From contig NZ_CP115913.1 in NCBI RefSeq assembly GCF_027938815.1, positions 4,498,001-4,562,000 of the forward strand: a stretch of DNA of 64,000 bases, in the 5' to 3' direction. The stretch comes from Oceanirhabdus sp. W0125-5 (lineage in GTDB: Bacteria > Bacillota > Clostridia > Clostridiales > Clostridiaceae). The notes below the pieces were generated by a model, which made no database searches, was not told the DNA's origin, and worked only from the letters and a program-made list of their open reading frames with translations. Each line of letters opens with the position of its first letter. Position 1 is the first letter of the stretch. Position numbers and translations under genes: made by a program. This document shows positions 28,143-37,091 of this stretch, piece after piece.

Positions 28143-28859
28143 TTATATTTTATATCCTCTAGGAGTTATAATTCTTCCATTCTCAATATATGTATTACTG
28201 TTACCAATAACAACTATGGACATCATATCAACAATCTCTTCATCAAAATTTCCAAGAGTTGAAATATGTACACTCTGATCATCTCTCAATGCATTTCTAA
28301 CTACCCCAATTGGAGTGTTTCCATCTCTATATTCTCTAACAATATCAAGGCACTCTTTAAGATAATGTGGTCTTCCTTTACTCCTAGGGTTATATAATGA
28401 AATTACAAAGTCACCTTCAGCAGCAAGTTTCACACGTTTCTTAATAGCCTCATATGGAGTCATAAGATCACTTAAGCTTATGTTGCAGTTATCATGCATC
28501 AAAGGTGCTCCAAGTACAGAAGCCGCTGAACAACTTGCAGTTACCCCTGGTATAATCTCAACATTAGCATTATTATCAATTTGTAATATAAGTCCTGCCA
28601 TTCCATAAATACCAGCATCACCCGTACTAATAACAGAAACCACCTTATCCTGTGCAAGCTCGATTGCTTTCTTGCATCTATCCTCTTCCCCTCTCATCCC
28701 TGTTGCATATGTTTCTTTTCCTTCAAGAAGAGGTTCAACCATCTTTAAGTATTTTGTATAACCAACAATTATATCACTTTCCTCAATAGTCTTTCTTGCT
28801 TTAATCGTCATATGCTCAAGACCACCAGGACCAATTCCAATAACATATAATTTCTTCAT
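28143..28859 (-). CDS. cbiH: Precorrin-3B / cobalt-precorrin-3B C17-methyltransferase
   Basis: This 238-residue SAM-dependent tetrapyrrole methylase carries out the ring-contracting C17 methylation. The N-terminal motif is IGIGPGGLEHMTIKA and the central SAM loop is STGDAGIYGMAG near residue 80. EIIPGVTASCSAASVLGAPLMHD and SLYNPRSKGRP are diagnostic for the CobJ/CbiH group. AGGAG lies 7 nt before the ATG. Repeat copies flank it on both sides, E downstream and F upstream. Confidence 0.95.
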   Translation of the reverse strand: MKKLYVIGIGPGGLEHMTIKARKTIEESDIIVGYTKYLKMVEPLLEGKETYATGMRGEEDRCKKAIELAQDKVVSVISTGDAGIYGMAGLILQIDNNANVEIIPGVTASCSAASVLGAPLMHDNCNISLSDLMTPYEAIKKRVKLAAEGDFVISLYNPRSKGRPHYLKECLDIVREYRDGNTPIGVVRNALRDDQSVHISTLGNFDEEIVDMMSIVVIGNSNTYIENGRIITPRGYKI

Positions 28860-28892
28860 TCGAACTCTCCTACTCTGCTTAATATTTTCATA

Positions 28893-28975
28893 AACTTAAA
28901 GAACAATAAGATATTGATTTTCATACCAGTGAAAATCATCCATCATTCTCAATTCTACATTCTCAATTCTCCATT
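28893..28975. repeat. Heptad-arm palindromic element, copy F (half copy)
   Basis: It contains the AAAGAACAATAAGAT remnant, the hairpin GATTTTCATACCAGTGAAAATC and an arm of ATTCTCA/ATTCTAC heptamers. It is closely related to copy E, 0.75 kb away. The arm overlaps the last codons and stop of cbiG. Confidence 0.75.
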
Positions 28976-30031
28976 TATTTTTATCTTTCCTATTGCCAAC
29001 GTCATACCTTCAAGCTTCTCTTTATGATGAATTATATCACCACCATAGAGTTCAATAACAGGTTCAGCCACACATCTCACGCCAGTGATTTTCTCAACAA
29101 AATCACTTCCCTCATACTTAAGGTGAACTGTTCTTATCTCCTCTTTTGAGTATGTTCTAAAAGGACATTGAAGATACTCAGCTAATTCAAGTATGCACTT
29201 CTCATCTTTCTTAATATCGATAGATGCAATTTCTTTAACTCTACGTTTATCTATATTATATTGATGTAGTTTCTCTTCAACTGTTCTTATCATCTTTTCC
29301 TTAGAAAAATCTCTTCTGCATCCAATCCCAAGGATAATATCCTTTTTCATGAGATATAGTACTGTTTTCTCATTATTATCTACCCATTTTATTTGATCCA
29401 GCATATCATCTACTTCAACAGGATTACCAACAATTACAGCTCCATATACAGGTTCCTCACTGTTTTTCCCCTGTTCATGATTCAAATACCCTTTAGGAGT
29501 GGATATCTTATTATCATGATCAATAAATACAACCTTCTTATTGTTGACCAAAAAGGCTGCAATCTCCTTGCATACCTTCATGTCATGGATGATAAGATTG
29601 TTTTCCTTTGCCACCATATCAGGAGCACATATTCCAAGATTATCAGTTGCGGTTGTTATAACAGGGACAGCATCTATACCCTCACCTATTATATGTGTTA
29701 GCTCATTTGCACCACCGAGATGCCCACTTAGCAAACTAATTGCAAACTTACCAGTACAATCCACCACAACAACAGCTGGATCTGTAGTTTTACTCTTCAT
29801 TAAGTTTCCAATGCCTCTAACAGCAATCCCTGTAGATGATATGAACACTATTGAATCATATTTTCCAAAAGCATCCTCAACAGATTTCTTAAACCCATGA
29901 GCCTTTACCTCAGCACTTTTCATTAAGTGAATACATTCACTTTGAAAAAATGATTTCAAAGCATCAACAACCCTGCATCCAACAGGATCACCTTTTGCCG
30001 TCACACTGATTACCACAACTTTACCCTTCAT
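28955..30031 (-). CDS. cbiG: Cobalt-precorrin 5A hydrolase
   Basis: This 358-residue CbiG opens the lactone ring of cobalt-precorrin-5A and releases acetaldehyde. The N-terminal part has GIAVRGIGNLMKSKTTDPAVVV near residue 70 and SLLSGHLGGANELT, both typical. The C-terminal cobalamin-synthesis G domain starts at about 235 (LGIGCRRDFSKEKM). The start is the ATG behind AAGGAGAG; in-frame codons further upstream overlap cbiF. Its last residues (GELRM) and the TAG stop are encoded within repeat copy F, so the natural C-terminus was probably altered by the repeat. Confidence 0.94.
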   Translation of the reverse strand: MKGKVVVISVTAKGDPVGCRVVDALKSFFQSECIHLMKSAEVKAHGFKKSVEDAFGKYDSIVFISSTGIAVRGIGNLMKSKTTDPAVVVVDCTGKFAISLLSGHLGGANELTHIIGEGIDAVPVITTATDNLGICAPDMVAKENNLIIHDMKVCKEIAAFLVNNKKVVFIDHDNKISTPKGYLNHEQGKNSEEPVYGAVIVGNPVEVDDMLDQIKWVDNNEKTVLYLMKKDIILGIGCRRDFSKEKMIRTVEEKLHQYNIDKRRVKEIASIDIKKDEKCILELAEYLQCPFRTYSKEEIRTVHLKYEGSDFVEKITGVRCVAEPVIELYGGDIIHHKEKLEGMTLAIGKIKINGELRM

Positions 30032-30041
30032 AGTTCTCTCC

Positions 30042-30806
30042 TTACTTATTGCTTTTAGCGTGTGAACTTCTGAACATATGCGTGAAGTCCTTATCATATA
30101 ATTTACTCTTCTCATATTCGCAGTCAATAAAGTCACCTACAAGAATCTGTGCTTGCTTTTTGATTCCTGCTTCATGAACCTTCTCTGCTATATCATCAAG
30201 AGTTCCAAAGATTACTCTTTCATTTTCCCATGTAGCTCTCTCAACAATAGCTATAGGTACATTTCTTCCATATCCTTTTCTTAGTTTTCCAACAACCTTT
30301 TCGATCATGCTTATAGAAAGGAATATAGCCATAGAAGCACCTATTGAAGCAAGCTTCTCAAGATCTTCAGTTTCTGGTACTGGAGTTCTTCCTTCAACTC
30401 TTGTTAAGATAACAGTTTGAGTTACTCCTGGAAGTGTAAACTCTTTCTTTATAGCAGCTGCTGCAGCCGTACATGAACTAACCCCTGGAACTACAGTATA
30501 TTCTATATTTAACTTGTCAAGTTCATCCATCTGCTCCTTAATAGCGCCATAGATAGCTGGGTCACCTGTGTGTAATCTTACAACATCTTTACCTTCTTCT
30601 GTTGCTCTTTTCATTACCTCTATAACATCCTCAAGAGTCATTGAAGCTGAGTTAAATTTCTCAACCCCCTCTTTACAGAATTCAAGATGTTCAGGGCTTA
30701 CTAATGAGCCTGCATATATAACCACATCTGCATTACTTAAAGCATTTCTTCCTTTAATCGTTATTAAATCAACATCTCCTGGTCCTGCACCAACAATATA
30801 AATCAT
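30042..30806 (-). CDS. cbiF: Precorrin-4 / cobalt-precorrin-4 C11-methyltransferase
   Basis: This 254-residue tetrapyrrole methylase adds the C11 methyl group. It has IVGAGPGDVDLITIKG at the start, VRLHTGDPAIYGAIKEQ near residue 85 and VVPGVSSCTAAAAAI near 107, as in CobM/CbiF. RVEGRTPVPETEDL is characteristic of this member of the family. It lies 10 bp upstream of cbiG and 12 bp downstream of cbiL, consistent with one transcript. GGGGG precedes the ATG. Confidence 0.96.
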   Translation of the reverse strand: MIYIVGAGPGDVDLITIKGRNALSNADVVIYAGSLVSPEHLEFCKEGVEKFNSASMTLEDVIEVMKRATEEGKDVVRLHTGDPAIYGAIKEQMDELDKLNIEYTVVPGVSSCTAAAAAIKKEFTLPGVTQTVILTRVEGRTPVPETEDLEKLASIGASMAIFLSISMIEKVVGKLRKGYGRNVPIAIVERATWENERVIFGTLDDIAEKVHEAGIKKQAQILVGDFIDCEYEKSKLYDKDFTHMFRSSHAKSNK

Positions 30807-30818
30807 GTCATTTTCCCC

Positions 30819-31502
30819 CTATATAGCCTGTGCTAATTCTTTTTTCTTAGCAAGAATCAACGCCATGTATTCTTTGTTCTTAATGATCTCTTCTCTATCT
30901 CTTAAAATCTCTTCTCCAACTCTTCCAGCTTTCTTCACATAAACATAGTCAAATCCATTAGCCTCTAAGAAATCAACAACCTCTTCTTCTCTCTTATATA
31001 CTTTCATTATAACCAAAAACTTTTCATCTTTAACAGCATCTAATCTAGCTGCTGGAAGAACCATAAGTGGTTCATTACCAAGTACAAGATACTCATTAGC
31101 TACAGATGCACTAGCACAGAATGAAGTTATTCCAGGTACTGTTACAACCTCAAATCCTCTTTCATTGATATAATTTAATAAATGAGTGTACGTACTATAT
31201 ACAAAAGGATCTCCAATTGTAAGGAATGATACATTCATACCCTTCTTTAAGTATTGGTATATTGCTTCATATGTTTCTCTTGCCTTCTCTTGAGTATTCT
31301 TCTTACCCATTGGGAAGTGAATTATCTCAACTATCTTATCTTCACTAATATACTCTTTAGCAGTTTCATATGCGATACTCTCTCCACCTTCAAATGCACT
31401 TGGAGCGAATATCACCTCACTGTTCTCAATTGCTCTTATAGCTTTAATCGTTAAAAGTTCACTATCTCCTGGTCCAACACCTATTCCAAATAACTTTGCC
31501 AT
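30819..31502 (-). CDS. cbiL: Precorrin-2 / cobalt-factor II C20-methyltransferase
   Basis: This 227-residue SAM-dependent methylase is the first methylation of the corrin series after cobalt insertion. The motifs are GIGVGPGDSELLTIKA, a TIGDPFVYSTYTHL loop near residue 90 and VPGITSFCASAS near 115. The start is the ATG behind AAGGAGG; an in-frame ATG 33 nt upstream lacks a proper ribosome site. A short gap with repeat copy H separates it from cbiT. Confidence 0.95.
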   Translation of the reverse strand: MAKLFGIGVGPGDSELLTIKAIRAIENSEVIFAPSAFEGGESIAYETAKEYISEDKIVEIIHFPMGKKNTQEKARETYEAIYQYLKKGMNVSFLTIGDPFVYSTYTHLLNYINERGFEVVTVPGITSFCASASVANEYLVLGNEPLMVLPAARLDAVKDEKFLVIMKVYKREEEVVDFLEANGFDYVYVKKAGRVGEEILRDREEIIKNKEYMALILAKKKELAQAI

Positions 31503-31573
31503 TATCTTTTCCTCCTTAAGCATATCTTTAATCAATATGTTCTTATGTTTATAAATCTTTTAAAACTAAAATA

Positions 31574-31640
31574 AGATATTCTGAAGAATGAAGAATATCA
31601 ACAATATTTGTTCTTTATTCCTTATTCTTTATTCTTTGGT
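31574..31640. repeat. Heptad-arm palindromic element, copy H (reduced)
   Basis: A short version without the central hairpins: GAAGAAT heptamers on the left (GATATTCTGAAGAATGAAG) and TTTATTC/CTTATTC heptamers on the right, joined by ATATCAACAATATTTG. The right arm overlaps the stop codon of cbiT (31629-31631). It closely resembles copy I at 35.2 kb. Confidence 0.65.
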
Positions 31641-32198
31641 TTTCATTCCGTTGATAATAAAAATCGGATTGTTAGCCAATATCATTTTACTCTTACCCTT
31701 TATTCTATTTACAGCTACTTGAACACACTCATATTCCATACCTATTTCTTCAAGTTTGTCCATAGCCTTAACAGCATTACTTAGTGTGATGAAGTTCAAT
31801 ACTATACTTCCTCCCTCATGGAGCAGTTCATAGCATTCATCAATTATTTTCTCTAGTTCTCCACCACTTCCTCCAATAAATATGGAGTTAAATTTTCCAC
31901 TGAGAGCTTTAATCTCTTCAAGAGCCATCCCATGGATAACTTTCATATTATCTATCCCTAGTTTCTCTATGTTTAACTTGATAAGCTCAACTGCTTTATC
32001 TTCTTTCTCTATTGCAATTACTTCTCCCTTTGGACAATTCACCGCAGCATTAATACTCACTGAACCTGTCCCAGCTCCAACATCAAGAATTCTACTATTT
32101 TCTTTAATATCCATCTTCACAAGACTTAAGGTTCTAACCTCTTCCTTTGTCATTGGAACCTTAGCTCTTATAAATTCATCATCTTTTAAAATTCTCAT
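31629..32198 (-). CDS. cbiT: Cobalt-precorrin-6B C15-methyltransferase (decarboxylating)
   Basis: This 189-residue class I SAM methyltransferase, separate from CbiE here, methylates C15 and removes the C12 acetate carboxylate. The N-terminal PMTKEEVRTLSLVKM is typical, motif I is LDVGAGTGSVSINAA near residue 40, and FIGGSGGELEKII follows near 110. It overlaps cbiE by one base (TAATG). The last residues (KTKE) and stop codon come from the arm of repeat copy H. Confidence 0.95.
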   Translation of the reverse strand: MRILKDDEFIRAKVPMTKEEVRTLSLVKMDIKENSRILDVGAGTGSVSINAAVNCPKGEVIAIEKEDKAVELIKLNIEKLGIDNMKVIHGMALEEIKALSGKFNSIFIGGSGGELEKIIDECYELLHEGGSIVLNFITLSNAVKAMDKLEEIGMEYECVQVAVNRIKGKSKMILANNPIFIINGMKTKE

Positions 32199-32800
32199 TA
32201 GACTTCTCTCCTAACAACCACAACGCTGAGCCATGAGAACTCTTTATTCATAAGTTCATCAGGTCTTCCCTCTGTGATTTTTTCATCTTCATAGGATAGA
32301 TTCTCTCCAACAATAACACTACATTTAATTTCATTGTTAAAAAGCTCTCTGCATAACATCTCAGGAGTATTCTTCTTACCTGTTAACCAGAAAGAAGTTT
32401 CCTTGTCCTTTACACAATATATAAAGTTATTTTCTCGACCATGCATACTGCTTACATGAGCATTGTGCCAAGGAATAGCTTTCTTTGACGCAAGATATTG
32501 AAAACTACTTATACCTGGAATTATCCTGATTTCCTCATGCAAGTTTCTCTTTAAATAATCACTAATTCCATAAAAACAAGGATCTCCTGATGCCACTATA
32601 GCAACATTACCTTTGTATTCTTTAACCTCTTCAAGTATAGTAGATATACTAGTTACACACTTCTTGTTCTTTTCTATAAAATCTATACTATTAAGTGCTC
32701 TTTCAAACCCAATGATTACATCACTTTCATTTAACACATCAATGGCTAAAGGAATAATATATTCTCTAGCACCTGGCCCGATACCCACGATAGTAACCAT
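32198..32800 (-). CDS. cbiE: Cobalt-precorrin-7 C5-methyltransferase
   Basis: This 200-residue tetrapyrrole methylase has IVGIGPGAREYIIP at the start, VASGDPCFYGISDYL near residue 70 and IPGISSFQYLASK near 97. SSMHGREN matches the CbiE group. It partners with CbiT (some species have a CobL fusion; here they are two genes sharing one base). It starts 2 bp after the cbiD stop, behind GAGGG, so translation is probably coupled. Confidence 0.95.
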   Translation of the reverse strand: MVTIVGIGPGAREYIIPLAIDVLNESDVIIGFERALNSIDFIEKNKKCVTSISTILEEVKEYKGNVAIVASGDPCFYGISDYLKRNLHEEIRIIPGISSFQYLASKKAIPWHNAHVSSMHGRENNFIYCVKDKETSFWLTGKKNTPEMLCRELFNNEIKCSVIVGENLSYEDEKITEGRPDELMNKEFSWLSVVVVRREV

Positions 32801-32802
32801 AT

Positions 32803-33897
32803 CTATCCCTCCATTGTGCTGTATAGTAGCCCTCTTTTCATTGCGAAGATTGCCACATCACATTTCATCTCATCATAATTATATATCTCAATTCTTCTTT
32901 GAATCTTCTTACAAATATTCTTATATATGAAATTATATTTATCTTCGTATTTCTCATGAAGCTTATTAACTGCACCTTCTGTTGTCTTCTCATCATAAAT
33001 ATCCTTCACGATGGAAGTATCAACACCATTCAAGGCAAGTTCCAATGCCAAACTCTCTAATCTAACATCGCTGACACGTGAATGTGTCTGGAAACAGCCC
33101 ATAGATATCTTGCACATCTTACCTATATGACCTACAATGGTAACCTTTTTTATTCCTAATCCTCTGCATGTATCCAGTGCAAAACCAACGAAGTTTGACA
33201 TCTCAACACATTTTGATTTATCAAGGCCCATCTTCTCACAGAAGTTTTCACCCATGTTCCCAAAAACAAGTATAGGTTCTGTTACTCCCTGTTTAAACTT
33301 AGACTGTATCTCAAGTTCAACCGAACCTTTTAGAGCCTCTTCACTCATAGGAACTACAATCCCTGTTGTACCTAAGATGGAAATTCCACCTTTAATATTA
33401 AGCCTTGGGTTAAAAGTTTTCTTAGCAATTTCCTCTCCTTCAGGAACAAAAACGGTTATTGCCACACCTTTACCCTCAGGCAGAACCTCATGAACTTCTT
33501 TTTTTATCATCTTACGTGGAACAGGATTTATCGCAGGATCTCCAACAGGTACATATAATCCTTCACCCATTACAACGCCTACACCTTTTCCCCCTTTTAG
33601 CTCGTACTCACTATCATTAATCTCAGCTCTTGCCCATATTTCAATACCATTAGTTATATCAGGATCATCTCCACCATCTTTTAAAACACAGCATTCAACA
33701 ACCCCTTCTCCAACCTTAATTTTCTCAATAGGTATTGTAAGTCTAATTCCTTTAGGTGTATCTATCTCTATACTCTTAAGTTCACTGCCTTCAAATAACA
33801 TTTCTGTTGCAGCTTTAGCAGAAGCTGCTGCGCAGGAACCTGTTGTATATCCACATCTTAGTTTTTTACCACCACTATTTATATATAAATCTAGCAT
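32803..33897 (-). CDS. cbiD: Cobalt-precorrin-5B C1-methyltransferase
   Basis: This 364-residue enzyme of the anaerobic route methylates C1. The diagnostic N-terminal [19 protein letters not shown] lies at about residues 11-30; [10 protein letters not shown] is near 75 and [19 protein letters not shown] near 150. Near the C-terminus, [19 protein letters not shown] is conserved. This gene is specific to the oxygen-independent pathway. AAAGGATG precedes the ATG; the upstream gene is the DJ-1-like protein. Confidence 0.97.
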   Translation of the reverse strand: MLDLYINSGGKKLRCGYTTGSCAAASAKAATEMLFEGSELKSIEIDTPKGIRLTIPIEKIKVGEGVVECCVLKDGGDDPDITNGIEIWARAEINDSEYELKGGKGVGVVMGEGLYVPVGDPAINPVPRKMIKKEVHEVLPEGKGVAITVFVPEGEEIAKKTFNPRLNIKGGISILGTTGIVVPMSEEALKGSVELEIQSKFKQGVTEPILVFGNMGENFCEKMGLDKSKCVEMSNFVGFALDTCRGLGIKKVTIVGHIGKMCKISMGCFQTHSRVSDVRLESLALELALNGVDTSIVKDIYDEKTTEGAVNKLHEKYEDKYNFIYKNICKKIQRRIEIYNYDEMKCDVAIFAMKRGLLYSTMEG

Positions 33898-33914
33898 AAA
33901 ATCATCCTTTACCC

Positions 33915-34478
33915 TTAAAGAGTATTTTCAACAAACTCTAGCATCATACCCTTTTTAAGTTCCTCTGCCTTTTCCTTTCCTTGAAGTTTTTCAACTAACT
34001 TCAAAGCAAAATAGATTGCTGTTGCAGGGCCTCTGCTTGTAACAATATTTCCATCCTCTACAACTATATCTTCCTTAACTTCTGCTCCCTTTAAATATCC
34101 TTCAAATCCAGGGTAGCATGCAGCTTTTTTACCTTCTAATATTCCACAGTCACCTAAAACCATAGGTGCAGCACATATAGCAGCAACTAGTTTATTCTGT
34201 TCTTTAAACTTAATAACTGTATTTCTAACATTCTCGCAATTCATAAGGTTTTCAGAACCAGGCATACCTCCTGGTAAAATCACTGCATCAAATTCTTCAT
34301 CATTGAAACTTTCTAAAGTTAAATCACTTTTTATTTCAATATTATGTGCTCCTTTAGCCATAATTTCATCTAATGAACACATTAAACACTGAACTCCACC
34401 ACGTCTTAAAACATCAACAACTGTCAAAGCTTCAATCTCTTCAAACCCTTCAGCTAAAAATACAACAGCCTTTTTCAT
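33915..34478 (-). CDS. DJ-1/PfpI family protein
   Basis: This 187-residue DJ-1 superfamily protein has the conserved glutamate in [22 protein letters not shown] near residue 66 and the nucleophile cysteine in [13 protein letters not shown] near 100. [12 protein letters not shown] closes the active-site side. Family members include deglycase- or glyoxalase-like and chaperone-like proteins. It lies inside the cobalamin operon between cbiC and cbiD with short spacers, which is not a standard member of that pathway. The second of two adjacent ATGs (34478) fits the AGGAGG spacing best. Confidence 0.88.
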   Translation of the reverse strand: MKKAVVFLAEGFEEIEALTVVDVLRRGGVQCLMCSLDEIMAKGAHNIEIKSDLTLESFNDEEFDAVILPGGMPGSENLMNCENVRNTVIKFKEQNKLVAAICAAPMVLGDCGILEGKKAACYPGFEGYLKGAEVKEDIVVEDGNIVTSRGPATAIYFALKLVEKLQGKEKAEELKKGMMLEFVENTL

Positions 34479-34515
34479 CATTCTTCCTCCTCTCAAGAAA
34501 AAATATATAATTAAT

Positions 34516-35142
34516 TTAGTCTCTGTCTACGTTCATGTACATTAAAGCATTCACAATTGAAGCTGCAACAGTACTTCCACCTTTTCTTCCTCTAACAGTA
34601 ATCATTGGTATATCCATCTCTTCAATCTCTTCTTTACTCTCAGCAGCTCCTACGAATCCTATTGGAGCACCAATAACAAATTTAACATCTGCTTTTCCTT
34701 CAAGCATTAACTCTTTAAGTCTGAATAAAGCCGTTGGAGCATTACCAAACACAAAGAATTGAATCCCCTCTTCAACAGCCTTTTCAACCCCAGCCATTGA
34801 ACGAGTAATTCCTCTTCTTTTAGCCTCTTCAGCAACCTCCTCATCACTTACATAACAAACAACCTCGCACCCTAATTTCTTAAGAGCTCTCTTATTCATT
34901 CCTGATAAAGCCATCTTAGTGTCAGTATAAATCTTAATACCTTCCTTCAACAAAGCACATGCAGCATCAATAGAACCTTCTCTAATATACGTTATATCCT
35001 TATATTCAAAATCAGCAGTGGTATGGATCACTCTCTTTATTATTGTCAATTCTCTATCATTAAAACTATGAGGACCCATTTCCTCACCAATTATCTCAAA
35101 ACTCTTAACCTCAATACCCATTGGTTTCTTAATATAATCCAT
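34516..35142 (-). CDS. cbiC: Precorrin-8X / cobalt-precorrin-8 methylmutase
   Basis: This 208-residue mutase moves the methyl from C11 to C12, giving cobyrinate. RVIHTTADFEY near residue 35 holds the histidine used in catalysis; VFGNAPTALFRLKEL near 150 and VIGAPIGFVGAAESKE near 175 are family signatures. It lies 37 bp upstream of the DJ-1 gene and 117 bp downstream of cbiA, with repeat copy I between. AAGGGG precedes the ATG. Confidence 0.96.
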   Translation of the reverse strand: MDYIKKPMGIEVKSFEIIGEEMGPHSFNDRELTIIKRVIHTTADFEYKDITYIREGSIDAACALLKEGIKIYTDTKMALSGMNKRALKKLGCEVVCYVSDEEVAEEAKRRGITRSMAGVEKAVEEGIQFFVFGNAPTALFRLKELMLEGKADVKFVIGAPIGFVGAAESKEEIEEMDIPMITVRGRKGGSTVAASIVNALMYMNVDRD

Positions 35143-35211
35143 ATCTCTTACCCCTTGTTTTTATTAAATTTTTTTCAATTAATTAAGTTCTTTTTCATAA
35201 AAATCAAATTA

Positions 35212-35280
35212 TGATATTCTGAAGAATAAAGAATATCCTCAATATTTATTCTTTTCTCTTTATTCTCTATTCTTTGATTT
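35212..35280. repeat. Heptad-arm palindromic element, copy I (reduced)
   Basis: GATATTCTGAAGAATAAAG and TTTATTCTCTATTCTTTG form the two short arms; the central hairpins are absent. The right arm overlaps the last codons (KNRE) and stop of cbiA at 35260-35262. It shares most of its sequence with copy H. Confidence 0.65.
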
Positions 35281-36627
35281 ACTCAGCATTTCAATAATAA
35301 ATCTCTCATTTCCTAGAAAGTGAATATGAGCATATGCCCCTAATGTATTATTCTTTACATACCCACATTTCCATTTTTTTATGTCACCATAGATACTTGT
35401 CTTCTCCACATCATAAGCTGTTTCTTCTTGAAGCTCTACATAAGATCTATGGAACTCATGACAATTAATACTTAATTCATTCTTATGTAATGGCGACTTC
35501 TCTCTTACATTAACAGCAGCATAACCAAAGTTCTGAAGTCTTTTAGTCATAAAGGACTTACCATTTAAAAATGAAACCAAAGAATAGGTTTGCTGTGTAT
35601 CCTCAAACTCTTTAATCTCTTTACTATCTATACCTTGGGTTAAATACATTAACCCACCGCATTCAGCGTAACAAGGCAGTCCTGAATCAAGCTTTTTCTT
35701 AATATCCTCAAGCAACTCCACATTTGAAGCGAGTTCACTTCTGAACACCTCTGGATATCCCCCTCCTAAATATAGAAAATCAATATCCTCTGGGAGACTT
35801 TTATCATTTAACGGGCTGAAATAATGAATTTCACCTGCTTTCTCCAAAATATCAAGATTATCTTTATAGTAGAAACTAAATGCCTTATCTAATGCAACTC
35901 CAATTTTTAGATTCAATCCTTCAAGCTCACTAAAGTCATATTCAACATCATATTCCTTACATTCCTTTGAAATACTAAGAATCCTGTCTACATCAACATG
36001 CTTTTCTACCAATTCTCCACATAGTGAAATTTTATCCTGAATATCCTCAATCTCGCTGCTCTGAATAAGGCCAAGATGCCTTGAACCAAGCTTTAATCTA
36101 TCATCCTTAGGAATATATCCTAATACCTCTATGCCACAATTCTCTTCAATTGATAATTTTAATAATTTATAGTAACTTTCTGAAATACCGTTTAATACAA
36201 CTCCAGCAATATTTGCATTCCTAAACTGTTTAAGCCCCATAATCTCTGCACATAATGTCGTAGAGACACCCTTTGGGGATAAAACAAGAAGGATTGGCAA
36301 ACCTAAAGTCTCGGAAAGGTGATATGTTGAATACTCTTCATCAATCCCTTTACCATCATATAAACCCATAACTCCTTCGATAATGGCATAATCCTTATTT
36401 CCATTAGAGATTGAATATTTAACTCCTTTCTCTCCCATTAGATATAAATCTAAATTTCTGCATGGTTCACTTGTAATCATACTATGGAAAGCTGGATCTA
36501 TATAATCTGGCCCAACCTTATAACTTTGAACCTTTTCCTCTCTGTTTACGAGAGCCTTTAATACTCCCATGGTAAATGTAGTTTTTCCACCACCACTACC
36601 ATTTGAAGATATAATCAATCCCTTCAT
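35260..36627 (-). CDS. cbiA: Cobyrinate a,c-diamide synthase
   Basis: This 455-residue enzyme uses ATP and glutamine to amidate the a and c side chains. The N-terminal P-loop-like SSNGSGGGKTTFTMG lies near residue 7, VGPDYIDPAFH near 42 and EGVMGLYDGKG near 83. The C-terminal class I glutaminase domain has the nucleophile in PCYAECGGLMYL near 330 and a late histidine near 432 (AHIHF). It is the first gene of the operon, 47 bp after the riboswitch terminator. The C-terminal KNRE comes from repeat copy I. Confidence 0.97.
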   Translation of the reverse strand: MKGLIISSNGSGGGKTTFTMGVLKALVNREEKVQSYKVGPDYIDPAFHSMITSEPCRNLDLYLMGEKGVKYSISNGNKDYAIIEGVMGLYDGKGIDEEYSTYHLSETLGLPILLVLSPKGVSTTLCAEIMGLKQFRNANIAGVVLNGISESYYKLLKLSIEENCGIEVLGYIPKDDRLKLGSRHLGLIQSSEIEDIQDKISLCGELVEKHVDVDRILSISKECKEYDVEYDFSELEGLNLKIGVALDKAFSFYYKDNLDILEKAGEIHYFSPLNDKSLPEDIDFLYLGGGYPEVFRSELASNVELLEDIKKKLDSGLPCYAECGGLMYLTQGIDSKEIKEFEDTQQTYSLVSFLNGKSFMTKRLQNFGYAAVNVREKSPLHKNELSINCHEFHRSYVELQEETAYDVEKTSIYGDIKKWKCGYVKNNTLGAYAHIHFLGNERFIIEMLSKSKNRE

Positions 36628-36673
36628 AATCTTTACCTCTCATTTTTTTATAAAGCACATTAATTTGTTAAAA

Positions 36674-36710
36674 TAAAAAAGGACTTTCTCAAAAAGGGCA
36701 GAGAAAGTCC
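36674..36710 (-). terminator. Riboswitch expression-platform terminator
   Basis: On the minus strand GGACTTTCTC and GAGAAAGTCC form a 10-bp stem with a 10-nt loop and TTTTTTATTTT follows. It lies between the cobalamin aptamer and cbiA, so cobalamin binding probably ends transcription. Confidence 0.9.
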
Positions 36711-36752
36711 GTAAAAAAGAATTTCCCTCCGAAATCTTATGCTTAATTTACT

Positions 36753-36925
36753 AGGCAGGTCTCCTGACTTGTGAATCACCCTCCCCTTCTCCTTCTTCAG
36801 AATATACTCAAATTCTATTGAATCAATTCTAAATGGATATGAAGGCTCGTCCTCACTTACAGTAGCGGGGGCTGTTGTGGATTTTCACCACATTCCCTTT
36901 TCACCCATATGGGCACCTAGATTTT
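36753..36925 (-). ncRNA. Cobalamin riboswitch, first
   Basis: The minus strand contains the B12-box elements: GGGAATGTGGTGAAAATCC, ACAGCCCCCGCTACTGTAAG, then GTCAGGAGACCTGCC at the 3' side, in the right order and spacing. It precedes the cbiA operon and its terminator. A 7-nt GGAGGG sequence follows the aptamer as in the second riboswitch, but here no start codon is near. Confidence 0.96.
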
Positions 36926-37091
36926 TAATTAATTTTTCACTAATAATCATTATCTATATTATATAATATTTCTACAAAATAAACCATAATTTTTAAAAAC
37001 TATTACAATCTTGTTCCAATGTCAAAACAACTGATTTGGCGAAATGAACTCTCATTGCAATTAAAAACAAAAATAATTACCAATCAACTTT
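36926..37091. other. Spacer between riboswitch 1 and the SipW-type gene cluster
   Basis: About 165 bp of AT-rich DNA with no open frame or clear hairpin. It must contain the promoter of the first cobalamin operon. No terminator for the 37 kb gene cluster was recognised here. Confidence 0.35.

Noticed and set aside
28955..30136. Longer cbiG start at 30136
   Set aside because: It would overlap cbiF by about 95 bp; the ATG at 30031 has AAGGAGAG and matches the family start.
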